A stretch of DNA of 64,000 nt from Prosthecobacter sp. SYSU 5D2 (GCF_039655865.1 NZ_JBBYXL010000004.1:186001-250000); one strand, 5' to 3'. Counted from the stretch's first letter, positions 51,618-61,027 are shown. Numbers and translations: made by a program. Notes: generated by a model from the letters alone, not told the origin.

Positions 51618-52459
51618 GCGGTGGTCAGTTTGCTTCCGGGTGCCAGGGACTGGGTGGGCGGGTTGCTGAAGCCGGGCATCGTCGGAGCACCCATCTCGCC
51701 CAGGCTCGGCAGGCTTTCATCCGGGCTGCGATGATCCACAAACTGTCGGTCCAGGACGCCGCTCAGTTCATTGGCAAAATTGTCCAGCCGCACAATCAGC
51801 CCCCGGATTTTGGACACCAGGTAGTTGTAGGCGATCAGGCTGGGCAGCGTCACAAACAGCGCCAGCAGAGTCGTCAGCAGGGCCGAGCAGACGCCCGGGG
51901 CCAGGGCCGCCATACCAGCCTCCCCTTCCGTCTGCGCCAGGAGGGCAAAGACGTCCAGCATCCCCCACACAGTGCCTAGCAGTCCCAGGAAAGGCGCCGC
52001 CGCCAGTATTGTGGCCAGGATGCCCAGCTTCCCCTCCGCCTTTGTCGCCGCCGTCACCACCGCCCGCTCCATGGCATTCTGGACCGCGCCCATCTGGGAG
52101 GACGTGATGCGCCCCGCCCCCTGCAGCCGGCTGTTAAAGCTGCGCCCAGGCTCTTCCTCCCCCACCAGGTAAAAGGCCAGCTCCCGGCACGCCTCATGAT
52201 ACACATGATACATGGGCGACACCGCCTCCCGCTCCCGGGTCAGGTAAAGGGCCAGCGGATGCGCGCTCTCGCGGAACTTGCCCATGAAGACATTGTTCGC
52301 CGCCCGCGCCCGCCCGAGCAGGTGCCACTTCACCATCAGGACCGTCCAGCTGATGATGGACAGGCCCGCCAGCAGTCCCGCAATGACGAGGCTGGGCAGA
52401 GAGAGATTTTCCAGCCCGAACTGAAGGCCGGACACCGCAGCGAGTGGAGTCAAATGCAT
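51614..52459 (-). CDS. tolQ: TolQ/ExbB/MotA-family proton-channel subunit
   Basis: About 281 residues, three membrane helices. N-terminal helix LVIAGLLAGLSIISWTVLMV; the conserved block is LGILATILAAAPFLGLLGTV (WGML follows) and then LAPGVCSALLTTLLALFVTL. First gene of tolQ-tolR-tolA-tolB-pal. The frame is open upstream to 52612, but MHLTPLAAVSG is the likely start. It diverges from trmD with about 155 bases between starts. TTGACG is present on the minus strand upstream, with a poor -10. Confidence 0.92.
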   Translation of the reverse strand: MHLTPLAAVSGLQFGLENLSLPSLVIAGLLAGLSIISWTVLMVKWHLLGRARAANNVFMGKFRESAHPLALYLTREREAVSPMYHVYHEACRELAFYLVGEEEPGRSFNSRLQGAGRITSSQMGAVQNAMERAVVTAATKAEGKLGILATILAAAPFLGLLGTVWGMLDVFALLAQTEGEAGMAALAPGVCSALLTTLLALFVTLPSLIAYNYLVSKIRGLIVRLDNFANELSGVLDRQFVDHRSPDESLPSLGEMGAPTMPGFSNPPTQSLAPGSKLTTA

Positions 52460-52614
52460 CGGAAACAAAGTTGCATAGTTAAACGATCTTGAATGTCTGC
52501 CGTCAACACAAGATTCAACCCTCGTTCCGCGTGCCGGGCGGCTGCCAGTGAATGATAAGGTGAAGGAATCTTCCACCACTTGCACTCCCCTGCCCTTCAC
52601 GGCATAGCTCACTT

Positions 52615-53304
52615 GTGCGCCTGGACGTCATCACTCTGTTTCCTGAACTCATCACTGTTCCGATGGGCACAAGCATCATGGGTCGGGCCCAGGAGAAGGG
52701 GGCGGTGGAGGTACATGTGCATGATCTGCGGGAGCATGGGCTGGGCCGGCACAAACAGGTGGATGATACGCCGTATGGCGGGGGGCAAGGGATGCTGCTG
52801 AGGCCGGAGCCGCTGTTCGCGGCGCTGGAGAAGGTGCATACGGAGAAGGCGCGGGTGATTTTGATGTCGCCTGCGGGGAGGCGTTTTGACCAGGCGGCGG
52901 CGCAGCGGCTGGCTGGGGAGGAGCATCTGATTTTCCTGTCCGGACACTATGAGGGCATGGACCAGCGGGTGGTGGACCACTGGGTGGATGAGGAGCTGAG
53001 CCTGGGTGACTATGTGCTGACGAACGGGGCCATCGCGGCGGTGGTGGTGATGGACGCGATTGTGCGGCTGCTGCCGGGGGTGCTGGGGGATGACCTGAGC
53101 GCGGTGGAGGAGTCCTTTGGCGCAAGCGGGCTGCTGGAAGCACCGCACTACACGAAGCCGGCGGAGTTTGAGGGACTGCGGGTGCCGGATATTTTACTCA
53201 GCGGGAACCATGGGAGGATCGCGGAGTGGCGGCGAGAGCAGGCGCTGGAGAGGACGCGGAGGATGCGGCCGGATTTGTTGGGGGAGGCGGGGGAAGGAGG
53301 GTAA
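52615..53304 (+). CDS. trmD: tRNA (guanine-37-N1)-methyltransferase
   Basis: 229 residues. TrmD methylates G37 next to the anticodon with SAM and prevents frameshifting. Trefoil-knot SPOUT motifs: MRLDVITLFPELIT, PYGGGQGMLLRPEPLF, LIFLSGHYEGMDQRVV, LGDYVLTNGAIAAVVVMDAI and EAPHYTKPAEFEGLRVPDIL. The start is a GTG at 52615; no in-frame ATG fits and no Shine-Dalgarno is seen. The usual rpsP-rimM-trmD-rplS neighbourhood is absent. The last codons and stop form part of a GGGTAAAAAGAT repeat word. Confidence 0.96.
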   Translation: MRLDVITLFPELITVPMGTSIMGRAQEKGAVEVHVHDLREHGLGRHKQVDDTPYGGGQGMLLRPEPLFAALEKVHTEKARVILMSPAGRRFDQAAAQRLAGEEHLIFLSGHYEGMDQRVVDHWVDEELSLGDYVLTNGAIAAVVVMDAIVRLLPGVLGDDLSAVEESFGASGLLEAPHYTKPAEFEGLRVPDILLSGNHGRIAEWRREQALERTRRMRPDLLGEAGEGG

Positions 53305-53346
53305 AAAGATTATTTTTGGTGAGCGAGGACCGGAGACGGGTGTACT

Positions 53347-53610
53347 GGAGCGCGGGCGTCCCGCCTGCTGTTTTCTGCGTCTCGCGGAAAACCGTGATTG
53401 GAGTGGCGAGGAGGCGATGGATGAGCGCAGGAGGAAGGATGCCTGGGGGCGGACGCAAGGAGTGAGGGCATCCTGCCCTCAATATGAGGCCAGGATGGCC
53501 TCACTCCTTGGCCGGGCGTCACAGGACGAGGGGAATCGCTTAGCTTGTCGGGGATCTAGGGACGGTCTTCTGCGGGACGCAGAAGACGGCAGGCGGGACG
53601 CCCGCGCTCC
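53347..53610. repeat. Nested inverted-repeat element between trmD and murI
   Basis: Outer arms are perfect over 22 bp (53347-53368 and 53589-53610, core GCGGGCGTCCCGCCTGC) and continue imperfectly to about 47 bp (53347-53393 and 53564-53610). The arms also contain small palindromes such as CTTCTGCGGGACGCAGAAG. Near the centre lies a second long palindrome, given separately. No open frame of its own is seen. The element ends 3 bases before the murI stop. It occupies most of the 309-base gap between the two convergent genes; 53305-53346 shows nothing else. Confidence 0.85.
53457..53509. repeat. Inner 24-bp palindrome of the nested element
   Basis: Arms 53457-53480 and 53486-53509, with AATAT between, match at 22 of 24 positions (AAGGAGTGAGG ... 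CCTCACTCCTT at the ends). It would fold into a very stable hairpin or cruciform. Confidence 0.85.
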
Positions 53611-53613
53611 ATG

Positions 53614-54423
53614 TTACAGGGTGGCTTTTTTGACTTTGTTGAAGGTGCTGCCGAGGAAGCGTTTGGCGAGAGCTTCGGCCTGCTCGGCGAGGTCGGTGAG
53701 GTAGATGTCGAGAGTGGGTTTTTCGCCGGGGAGGCGGAGGAGGTTTTGTGCCTCAAGCAGGGTTTTCACGTGGGCGGCGCAGGTGCTGGCGCTGTCCACG
53801 AGGCGCAGTTGGTCGCCGAGCATTTTTTTCAACAGGGGGACGAGGAGAGGATAGTGGGTGCAGCCGAGGACGAGGGTGTCCACGCCTTTGTCCAGGAGGG
53901 GAGTCAAATACTCGTGGAGGACGGACTCAAGGGCGGGATGGTCAGTCCAGCCTTCTTCGACGAAGGGGACGAGGAGGGGGGTTGGGATGGCGTGGATCTG
54001 AAGGCCGGGCTTGCGCATGGCGAGTGCGTACTGATACGCACTGCTGCGGATGGTGCCGGCGGTGCCGATGATGCCGACGCGCTCGCAGTTTGGATCTGAC
54101 AGGGTGGCCTCGACGCCGGGCTCCAAGACGCCGATGACAGGAACGCGGAAGGTGGACTGCAGGAGCGGCAGGGCGTGGGCGGTGGCGGTGTTGCAGGCGA
54201 CGATGACGGCCTTGACCCCATGGCCGACGAGGAACTGGGTGTCCTCCACAGAAAAGCGGCGGATGGTGTCGGGGGATTTGGAGCCATAAGGCACACGGGC
54301 GGTATCGCCGAGGTAGATGATGGACTCATCCGGCAGGAGCTCCCGCAGGGCGCGGACGACGGTGAGGCCACCGACGCCGGAATCAAAGACACCGAGGGGG
54401 GCGGAGGAATCAGGAGCGGTCAT
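53614..54423 (-). CDS. murI: Glutamate racemase
   Basis: 269 residues. Makes D-glutamate for peptidoglycan. Catalytic cysteines are in place: VIVACNTATAHALPLL (Cys77) and DTLVLGCTHYPLLVPLL (Cys188, with His190); the N-terminal GVFDSGVGGLTVVRAL holds the conserved Asp. Typical length. The C-terminus ends at the edge of the nested repeat. It diverges from the FtsX-type permease with 112 bases between starts. Confidence 0.96.
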   Translation of the reverse strand: MTAPDSSAPLGVFDSGVGGLTVVRALRELLPDESIIYLGDTARVPYGSKSPDTIRRFSVEDTQFLVGHGVKAVIVACNTATAHALPLLQSTFRVPVIGVLEPGVEATLSDPNCERVGIIGTAGTIRSSAYQYALAMRKPGLQIHAIPTPLLVPFVEEGWTDHPALESVLHEYLTPLLDKGVDTLVLGCTHYPLLVPLLKKMLGDQLRLVDSASTCAAHVKTLLEAQNLLRLPGEKPTLDIYLTDLAEQAEALAKRFLGSTFNKVKKATL

Positions 54424-54535
54424 GGAGGTGGGCAGGCACGATGAGATAGTACAGATTCACACGATTTGGCGCATGAACAGGATTGATTTCGGATTAGCAT
54501 GGCCTCTGGTCAAACGCCTTTAAGAAGCTGCCCCC

Positions 54536-56902
54536 ATGCTTACCCCCCTCGATCTCAAGCTGCTGCGCGATGTGAATCGCATGAAAGGGCAGATTGTGGC
54601 GGTGTCCCTGGTGATGGCCTGCGGGCTGGCGATGATGATCATGACGCGGAGCCTGATCCTGACGCTGGAGAGCACGCGGGATGCGTATTACCAGAGCTAC
54701 CGGATGTCCGATGTTTTTGGGTCGCTAAAACGGGCGCCGATGTCCATGAAGGACCGGCTGGCGGAGATCCCGGGGGTGACGGCGATCGAGGCACGGGTGG
54801 TGTTGGATGCGGTGCTGGATCTTCCGGGGGTGCTGGAGCCCTGCACCGCACACATTGTGTCCCTGCCTGAGGACCGGGATCCGCTTTTGAACCAGATCTT
54901 TCTGCGCAAGGGCCGCTTCCCCCGGCAGGATGCGCGTGGGGAGGCGGTGGTGAGCGAGGCGTTTGCGCTGGCGAACAAGCTGAGCCTGGGGGACAGCGTT
55001 TATGCAATCATCAACGGCCGGCGGGACCGGATTACAGTGACGGGGATCGGGCTGTCGCCAGAATTTGTGTTTGAGGCGCGGGCCGGTGAGACGCTGCCGG
55101 ATAACAAAAGGTTTGGCGTGTTTTGGATGAACTACCGGTCCATCGCGGTGGCGTACAACATGGACGGGGCGTTTAATGACTTTGTCATTGATCTAGCCCC
55201 AGGAGTTGAGGCGGGGACAGTGATCGCGGATGCGGACCGGCTGCTGATGAGCTATGGGGCGGTGGGGGCCTATACACGGCGGGACCACGGCAGCGCGGCG
55301 CGGCTGGAGGATGAGCTGCGGGTGCTAAATGCGCTGTCTTACGCGTATCCGGTGGTGTTTCTGAGTGTGGCGGCCTTCATGGTGAATGCGGTGCTGGCGC
55401 GGCTGGTGCGGCTGCAGCGGGAGCAGATCGCGCAGCTGAAGGCCCTGGGGTATTCGTCCTGGCAGGTGGGACGGCATTACCTGGGATTTGCCATGGTGAT
55501 CGTGGTCATCGGGTCCATCCTGGGAGGAATAGCAGGACGGTATATGGGCAGTGGGCTGCTGGGAATGTACGAGATGTTTTTCCGCTTCCCGGAGCTGCGT
55601 TTTAAAATGGATTACAGTGCGCTTGGCGTCGCCCTGGCAGTGAGTGCGGGTGCCTCCTTCCTGGGGGTGCTCAGCGTGGTGTGGATGGCGGTGAAGCTGC
55701 CGCCTGCTGAGGCGATGCGGCCGGAGCCGCCGGCGGATTTTAAACCGAGTGTCATGGAACGGATCGGCCTAACCAAAGGTACGGGACCGGCCTTTCGCAT
55801 GGCGCTGCGAAACATCGAGCGGCGGCCGTGGCAGTCGGCTTTTACTGTGCTGGGGCTGTCTTTGGCCACAGGGCTGATGGTTTTGCCGGGGAGCATGGAG
55901 GACAGCATTGATTACATGCTGACCTACCAATGGAACGATGTGCAGCGGCAGGACGTCATCAGCTTTCTCATCGAGCCGGGCAGCGCGCGAGCCCTGCATG
56001 ATCTGGAGCATCTGCCGGGCGTCATCCGGGCGGAGCCGCTGCGGGTGGTGCAGGCGCGGCTGCGCTACGGCCACCACTCGCGCAAGCTGTCCATCACGGG
56101 GCTGCCGAAGGGATCCGATTTGAACCGGCTGCTGGATGCTGAAGGGCATGTGCTGGAACTGCCGGATGAGGGCATCGTGATGTCGGCGAAGCTGGCGGAA
56201 ATTCTCGGGGCTAAAGTGGGCGATGAGATCGAGGTGGTGGTGCTGGAGGGCCGACGCCCGATTCTCCGAGTGCCGATCAGCGGCCTGAGGGAAGACTTTG
56301 CGGGGGTGGCTGCCTATATGGACAAGCAGGCGCTGCACCGTCTGATGCAAGAGGGGGATTCCATCAGCGGAGCGTATATGACCGTGGACCAGACGCGCTG
56401 GACGGAATTCATGACTCAGGTCAAAGAGACACCGTTTATCGCCGCCACGCTGGTGAAAAAAGAGCAGCTCGCTGCCTTCCGCAGCACCACGGGGGAGAGC
56501 ATTGGCATCCTGCGCAAGTTATACCTCACGCTCGCCGTCATTGTGGCGTTTGGGGTGGTGTATAATAGTGCTCGCATTGCCCTGTCAGAGCGCGGGCGTG
56601 ACCTGGCGACCCTCCGCGTGGTCGGTTTTACGCAGCGAGAAGTGGGCAGCGTGCTCCTGGGGGAACTGACAATCCTGGTGCTGACTGCACTGCCCATCGG
56701 GCTGCTCTTCGGCCGAGGCCTGGCCACATTCATCATTGCGGCGGTCAGTACGGAGACGATCCGCATGCCGCTGCTCATCAGCTACAAGACGTACAGCATC
56801 GCCCTGCTTGTCGTCCTCTTTGCCGCGGGGTCATGCTTCTGGGTGGTGGGCCGCATGGTGACGAAGCTGGACATGGTGGGGGTGCTGAAGGCACGTGAGT
56901 GA
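54536..56902 (+). CDS. FtsX/MacB-family ABC permease (two-repeat)
   Basis: 788 residues with two FtsX repeats. First: helix near residue 20-45 (GQIVAVSLVMACGLAMMIMT), a periplasmic domain, and three helices at about 270-395. Second: RNIERRPWQSAFTVLGLSLA, another periplasmic domain, and three helices at the C-terminus. This is the layout of type VII ABC permeases such as LolE-like or YbbP-like systems. The ATPase partner is neither upstream nor downstream, nor is a membrane-fusion protein, although such genes are often adjacent. Substrate unknown. Confidence 0.88.
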   Translation: MLTPLDLKLLRDVNRMKGQIVAVSLVMACGLAMMIMTRSLILTLESTRDAYYQSYRMSDVFGSLKRAPMSMKDRLAEIPGVTAIEARVVLDAVLDLPGVLEPCTAHIVSLPEDRDPLLNQIFLRKGRFPRQDARGEAVVSEAFALANKLSLGDSVYAIINGRRDRITVTGIGLSPEFVFEARAGETLPDNKRFGVFWMNYRSIAVAYNMDGAFNDFVIDLAPGVEAGTVIADADRLLMSYGAVGAYTRRDHGSAARLEDELRVLNALSYAYPVVFLSVAAFMVNAVLARLVRLQREQIAQLKALGYSSWQVGRHYLGFAMVIVVIGSILGGIAGRYMGSGLLGMYEMFFRFPELRFKMDYSALGVALAVSAGASFLGVLSVVWMAVKLPPAEAMRPEPPADFKPSVMERIGLTKGTGPAFRMALRNIERRPWQSAFTVLGLSLATGLMVLPGSMEDSIDYMLTYQWNDVQRQDVISFLIEPGSARALHDLEHLPGVIRAEPLRVVQARLRYGHHSRKLSITGLPKGSDLNRLLDAEGHVLELPDEGIVMSAKLAEILGAKVGDEIEVVVLEGRRPILRVPISGLREDFAGVAAYMDKQALHRLMQEGDSISGAYMTVDQTRWTEFMTQVKETPFIAATLVKKEQLAAFRSTTGESIGILRKLYLTLAVIVAFGVVYNSARIALSERGRDLATLRVVGFTQREVGSVLLGELTILVLTALPIGLLFGRGLATFIIAAVSTETIRMPLLISYKTYSIALLVVLFAAGSCFWVVGRMVTKLDMVGVLKARE

Positions 56903-56904
56903 TT

Positions 56905-56961
56905 GGGTAAAAGGATTTTGGTAGAAAGAGTTATTTTTTGGGTTCTGAAAATCTTTTACCC
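56905..56961 (+). repeat. Inverted pair of GGGTAAAA-type words after the FtsX-type gene
   Basis: GGGTAAAAGGATTTT (56905-56919) pairs with AAAATCTTTTACCC (56948-56961), with one bulged G and a 28-nt loop. It begins three bases after the permease stop and may act as a terminator. The same word is found near 39485 and 53299. Confidence 0.55.
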
Positions 56962-56980
56962 GCCATTTTTTACCTTTGTC

Positions 56981-57202
56981 TCAGACTCCGCTTTGAGGGC
57001 CGGAGCCGGGGCCTTGACGGTGTCCGGCTTTGACCACAGCGGCGATGAGGACCCCCACCCCGAGGATCATCATTCCAATGCCCACTGGAGCCAGCACCAG
57101 GGTCACGAAGAGCACCGCGCCGATCAATAAAAGTAATATGCCGGCCACCATCCATGACCAGTTAAGGGTGCCTGAGGTCGAATTTTCAGAAGGAAGTTTC
57201 AT
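56981..57202 (-). CDS. Small two-helix membrane protein
   Basis: 73 residues: MKLPSENSTSG, then two hydrophobic helices (WMVAGILLLLIGAVLFVTLV; IGMMILGVGVLIAAVVKA) and a Gly/Gln-rich tail. No family recognised. A start at 57307 would add 35 polar residues that look non-coding. It stands alone, converging on the FtsX-type gene. Confidence 0.55.
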   Translation of the reverse strand: MKLPSENSTSGTLNWSWMVAGILLLLIGAVLFVTLVLAPVGIGMMILGVGVLIAAVVKAGHRQGPGSGPQSGV

Positions 57203-57419
57203 AGCGATCAATAGGTTTATAAAGACTTCGTTTCCATCCTTCGATGTGGATGGATTGAACGCACTTCGGGTCCCGGCCTCGTGATGTGGAACATGCTTTG
57301 CCTCCACCCGCCAAGCTCACCAAAGCCACTTTGACCCTCCAGACTCATCATAAATAAAGCTGGTTACATCCCCTTGCCTACTGCTTAAACTTTGCCTGAA
57401 CTGGTGACTCATGCCTGCC

Positions 57420-58313
57420 ATGAACCGCCGACGTTTGTTGATGAATGCCCTCTCGTGGTCACCTGCGTTGTTAGCGGGATGTGCCCTGCCGAGGCTGAGT
57501 GAGGTGAACCGGACGGGGCTCGTGTTTGCGCCAGCGGGAGGCGGAACGCCACTGTTATCGGGCGGGGCTAGGAAGACGCTGGCGATGCGGGAGTATCAGC
57601 AGACGTTTTTGGTATCCGGGGCGTCTTTTCGCTGTGCGCCGAAACCGGCGTTTGGGCTGGTCTGGACGGAGCGGCATGAGCGTGTGTATGCCAGCAACAA
57701 GAAGGATCCACGCATTGGCTATGCGGTGAAGAATCTGGCCACCGGCAGCTATCTGGCGGAGCACCAGGCGGACATCATCATGAACGGCTGCTCCATGCCG
57801 AAACCTGCACTTTCCGCCGTATTGCTGGAGGCCCGTGGAGGACGTCTGACGCGGGAGGAATTTCAGCATATTGTCAATGTTTGCGACTTGAGCATCAATG
57901 CTTCCTGGTTTGCCATCCTGGCGCGGCTTTCGGATGCGAATGAGCAGGCTTTTGAGGCCAAATACAATCTGCCGGATGTGCCCCTGCGGGCCAACGGGCA
58001 GTCGCCGCGCTACTATGCGGAGTTTTTTGAGCGCTGTGTGAACTACCGGCTGGACCACGGCTGCGAGCTGCTGCTGGAGGCCATGCGGCGCAACCAGTAC
58101 GGGATCGGCCACAAGCACCTGCCGGCGGAGATCACGTATCTGGGCGGCAAGACGGGCAACTATGGCGACTACCAGCATGAGGGGCTGTTTTTTTACTACC
58201 GCAACACGCCCTATGCCATCGTTCTCTATACCGGCGGCCGTTTCGCCCTGGATGGTCATTACGGGCGCATTGGGGCAATGTTTGGCGGTCTGTTCCGGGA
58301 GCATATTGCGTAG
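57420..58313 (+). CDS. Class A beta-lactamase-fold serine hydrolase, Tat/lipoprotein signal
   Basis: About 297 residues. The N-terminus has RRRLL near the start (twin-arginine-like) and a lipobox LLAGC (Cys21). The three penicillin-recognition motifs are present in order: Ser125-Met-Pro-Lys128 (SxxK), Ser158-Ile-Asn160 (SxN) and Lys244-Thr-Gly246 in YLGGKTGNYGDY. The Glu166-type loop of true class A enzymes is not evident, so it may be a DD-peptidase or esterase, not a beta-lactamase. Alternative start ATG 57411 adds MPA. Neighbouring genes give no help. Confidence 0.75.
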   Translation: MNRRRLLMNALSWSPALLAGCALPRLSEVNRTGLVFAPAGGGTPLLSGGARKTLAMREYQQTFLVSGASFRCAPKPAFGLVWTERHERVYASNKKDPRIGYAVKNLATGSYLAEHQADIIMNGCSMPKPALSAVLLEARGGRLTREEFQHIVNVCDLSINASWFAILARLSDANEQAFEAKYNLPDVPLRANGQSPRYYAEFFERCVNYRLDHGCELLLEAMRRNQYGIGHKHLPAEITYLGGKTGNYGDYQHEGLFFYYRNTPYAIVLYTGGRFALDGHYGRIGAMFGGLFREHIA

Positions 58314-58387
58314 ATCCCCACCGCAGCATCCTTCTTCCGGCCTCATTTCCTGCTTCCCTCGGTGTCGCTCTTATGATTGCCTGGGGC

Positions 58388-59407
58388 ATGTTTCGCCTAA
58401 TGGCCCTGCTGGCTTTCCTTTCTCCCTGCATCGCGCAAGCTGAAGACCTGCTTGGACAAGCCCCGCATCAGTATCGGGTGGTGCCTGGCTGGGCGGCGAA
58501 AGCGCTAATTGCCGCCCCCATCAAAAATGGGCACGGACTGGCCCTGGATGCTCAAGGACGCCTGTTTGTGCTGACGGACAATCCGCAGAACAACATCCTC
58601 ATTTTAGATCCCGAAACGGGTGCCCTTATTAACCAATGGACGGCCCGGATGCCGGGTGCGCATGGCCTGGCCCTCGTCAAGGAGGGCGATGCGGAGGTCC
58701 TTTTCATCACGGATACTGTCCTGCACGAGGTGCGCAAACTCAGCCTGGATGGCAAGGAACTGGCTCGTTTTCCTTGGCCTGAAAAGAGCGGCCTTTATGC
58801 CAAGGAAAGCGAATACCGCCCCTCCAAAACGCTGCATCATCCCAACGGCGACTTCTGGGTGCTGGACGGCTACGGCAAGGACTATGTACATCATTACGAC
58901 CAGGAAGGCAGCCTGCTGAAATCCTGGGGCGGAAACCTGGGCGAGGGGGAGAACCAACTTCTGCATTGGGGTCCCCATGGCGGCACACTGGACTTGCGGG
59001 ACGCGGCCCAGCCGCTCTTCCTCATTGCGATGAGCGACCGGCTGGAGATTAAACGTTTCACCCTGAATGGCCAGTTTGTGGACAAGATCCCCTTCCCTGG
59101 CGGCAATCCCCGCGATGTGGTCCTGTGGGGTGATCTGGCGCTTATCCCGCATCTGGGCGACCAGTGGCCGCAGGACAAGGACTCCCCTGGATTCATCAGC
59201 ATCGTGGACCGCCAGTTTCGTGTCCTTTCCAACATCGGCGCTCCGCCCGCCCTTTACGAACAGGGCGTTCTCCAGCCGATGAAGAGTGATGGCCGCACCT
59301 TCATCCATCCCCATGCCGTAGCCGTGGATGCGGTGGGAAATGTCTTCGTCGCCCAGTTCGCGTCCAAGGCCGCTCCGCTGGTGAAACTCGAACCTGTCAC
59401 GCGATGA
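58388..59407 (+). CDS. Exported NHL-type beta-propeller protein
   Basis: About 339 residues with signal peptide [18 protein letters not shown]; an upstream ATG at 58373 would add MIAWG. Repeats such as [40 protein letters not shown] and [18 protein letters not shown] fit a six-bladed NHL/SMP-30-like propeller, as in peptidylglycine-alpha-amidating-lyase-like domains. Enzymatic role unknown. It precedes the ATP-grasp cluster by 67 bases and could be cotranscribed, but homologues are widespread without it. Confidence 0.8.
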   Translation: MFRLMALLAFLSPCIAQAEDLLGQAPHQYRVVPGWAAKALIAAPIKNGHGLALDAQGRLFVLTDNPQNNILILDPETGALINQWTARMPGAHGLALVKEGDAEVLFITDTVLHEVRKLSLDGKELARFPWPEKSGLYAKESEYRPSKTLHHPNGDFWVLDGYGKDYVHHYDQEGSLLKSWGGNLGEGENQLLHWGPHGGTLDLRDAAQPLFLIAMSDRLEIKRFTLNGQFVDKIPFPGGNPRDVVLWGDLALIPHLGDQWPQDKDSPGFISIVDRQFRVLSNIGAPPALYEQGVLQPMKSDGRTFIHPHAVAVDAVGNVFVAQFASKAAPLVKLEPVTR

Positions 59408-59474
59408 CGGCCCAAACTTGGCCCCAGTCTTGCTAATTCCTCTTTTCAGCCAACCAAACCAGGCCCCAACCCTC

Positions 59475-60932
59475 ATGCTTTTCGACAACTACCAGCCGGA
59501 GAACTTCTTCGATGAGATGTTCACTGCCGACGGCACCATCCGTCCGCATTATCGCAGCGTCGCCGCCGCTTTTAACGATGTGGACGCCAACGAGTTCCGT
59601 AACAAACAGACCGCCGTGGAGGCGTCCTTCATGCGAGGCGGTGTGACGTTCACCGTTTATAGCGATTCCCAGGGCACCGAGCGCATCTTCCCCTTTGACT
59701 GCGTGCCCCGTGTCATCTCGGCGGAGGAATGGGAGATCGTCGAAAAAGGCCTCATCCAGCGCCTCACCGCGCTGAATCTCTTCCTGCATGACATCTACCA
59801 TGATCAAAAAATCATCAAGGACCGCGTCATCCCACCCCAGTATGTCCTGAGCGCCAAGCACTTCCGCCGCGAGTTCATGCACTTCGAGGTGCCGAAGGAC
59901 ATCTACGTCCACATCTGCGGCAGTGACCTCATCCGCGACCGTAACGGCCAGTATATGGTCCTTGAGGATAACCTCCGCTGCCCTTCCGGCGCCAGTTACA
60001 TGCTGGAAAATCGCGCCGCCCTTAAGCGTACCTTCCCGGAGCTCTTCAAGGCCAGCGGAGTCCACTCCGTCTCCAATTATCCAGCGGAACTGCTAAAGGT
60101 GATGCAATACTGCGCCCCGGCCAATTTCAGGGCCAATGACGCGCCAAACTGCGTACTCCTCACCCCTGGTGTTTTTAACAGCGCCTACTTTGAGCACGCC
60201 TTCCTGGCCCGCCAGATGGGCATCCCCATTGTCGAAGGCCGCGACCTCGTGGTCCGTGATTTCAAAGTGTACATGCGCACCACCGCTGGTCTTGTGAAGG
60301 TGGATGTCATCTACCGCCGCATTGACGATGACTTCCTGGACCCCTCCGTTTTCCGGGCAGACTCTTTGTTAGGCGTACCTGGCCTGGTCAATGCCTACCG
60401 CGCTGGCAATGTCAGCCTGGCCAACAGCATCGGCACCGGCGTGGCGGATGACAAGGTGGTTTATTACTTTGTCCCGCACATGATCAAATACTACCTCGGT
60501 GAGGACCCCATCCTGCCGAACGTGGACACCTTCCTGGCCTCGGAACCTGCCGACTGCTCACACATCCTGGCCAACCTGGACAAACTCGTCGTCAAATCTG
60601 CAAACGAGGCCGGCGGTTACGGCATGCTCATGGGTCCCTGGGCCTCCAAGGCTGAGATCGAGGAATTCCGCAAATTGATCGAGGACAATCCGCGCAACTT
60701 CATCGCCCAGGACCCCATCTCCCTCAGCCGCCACCCCACCTGGACAGAGGAGTATGGTTTTGAAGGCCGCCACATTGATCTTCGTCCCTACATCCTCTAC
60801 GGCGAAAAAATCGTTGTTACCCCCGGTGGCCTCACCCGTGTGGCCCTCAAGAAAGGCTCCCTTGTCGTCAACAGCTCCCAGGGCGGCGGCTCCAAGGACA
60901 CCTGGGTACTGCGCGATTCCGTCCCGGAATGA
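59475..60932 (+). CDS. Circularly permuted ATP-grasp type 2 protein
   Basis: About 485 residues, cytoplasmic. Family markers: YDEM-like start ([12 protein letters not shown]), [78 protein letters not shown] and [20 protein letters not shown]. These proteins (old names DUF404/DUF407) are predicted to ligate amino acids or small peptides with ATP and are typically encoded with alpha-E and transglutaminase partners, as here. The frame is open upstream to 59418, but 59475 ([10 protein letters not shown]) is the family start. No Shine-Dalgarno. Confidence 0.92.
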   Translation: MLFDNYQPENFFDEMFTADGTIRPHYRSVAAAFNDVDANEFRNKQTAVEASFMRGGVTFTVYSDSQGTERIFPFDCVPRVISAEEWEIVEKGLIQRLTALNLFLHDIYHDQKIIKDRVIPPQYVLSAKHFRREFMHFEVPKDIYVHICGSDLIRDRNGQYMVLEDNLRCPSGASYMLENRAALKRTFPELFKASGVHSVSNYPAELLKVMQYCAPANFRANDAPNCVLLTPGVFNSAYFEHAFLARQMGIPIVEGRDLVVRDFKVYMRTTAGLVKVDVIYRRIDDDFLDPSVFRADSLLGVPGLVNAYRAGNVSLANSIGTGVADDKVVYYFVPHMIKYYLGEDPILPNVDTFLASEPADCSHILANLDKLVVKSANEAGGYGMLMGPWASKAEIEEFRKLIEDNPRNFIAQDPISLSRHPTWTEEYGFEGRHIDLRPYILYGEKIVVTPGGLTRVALKKGSLVVNSSQGGGSKDTWVLRDSVPE

Positions 60933-61027
60933 GTTTGAAGAAATCCGCCTACAGTATCCCCCTGATTTAAATTTCCCCATCTCGCCCCCGGCCAACCAAC
61001 CACCCAGGCCCAACCATTTTCCTTCGC

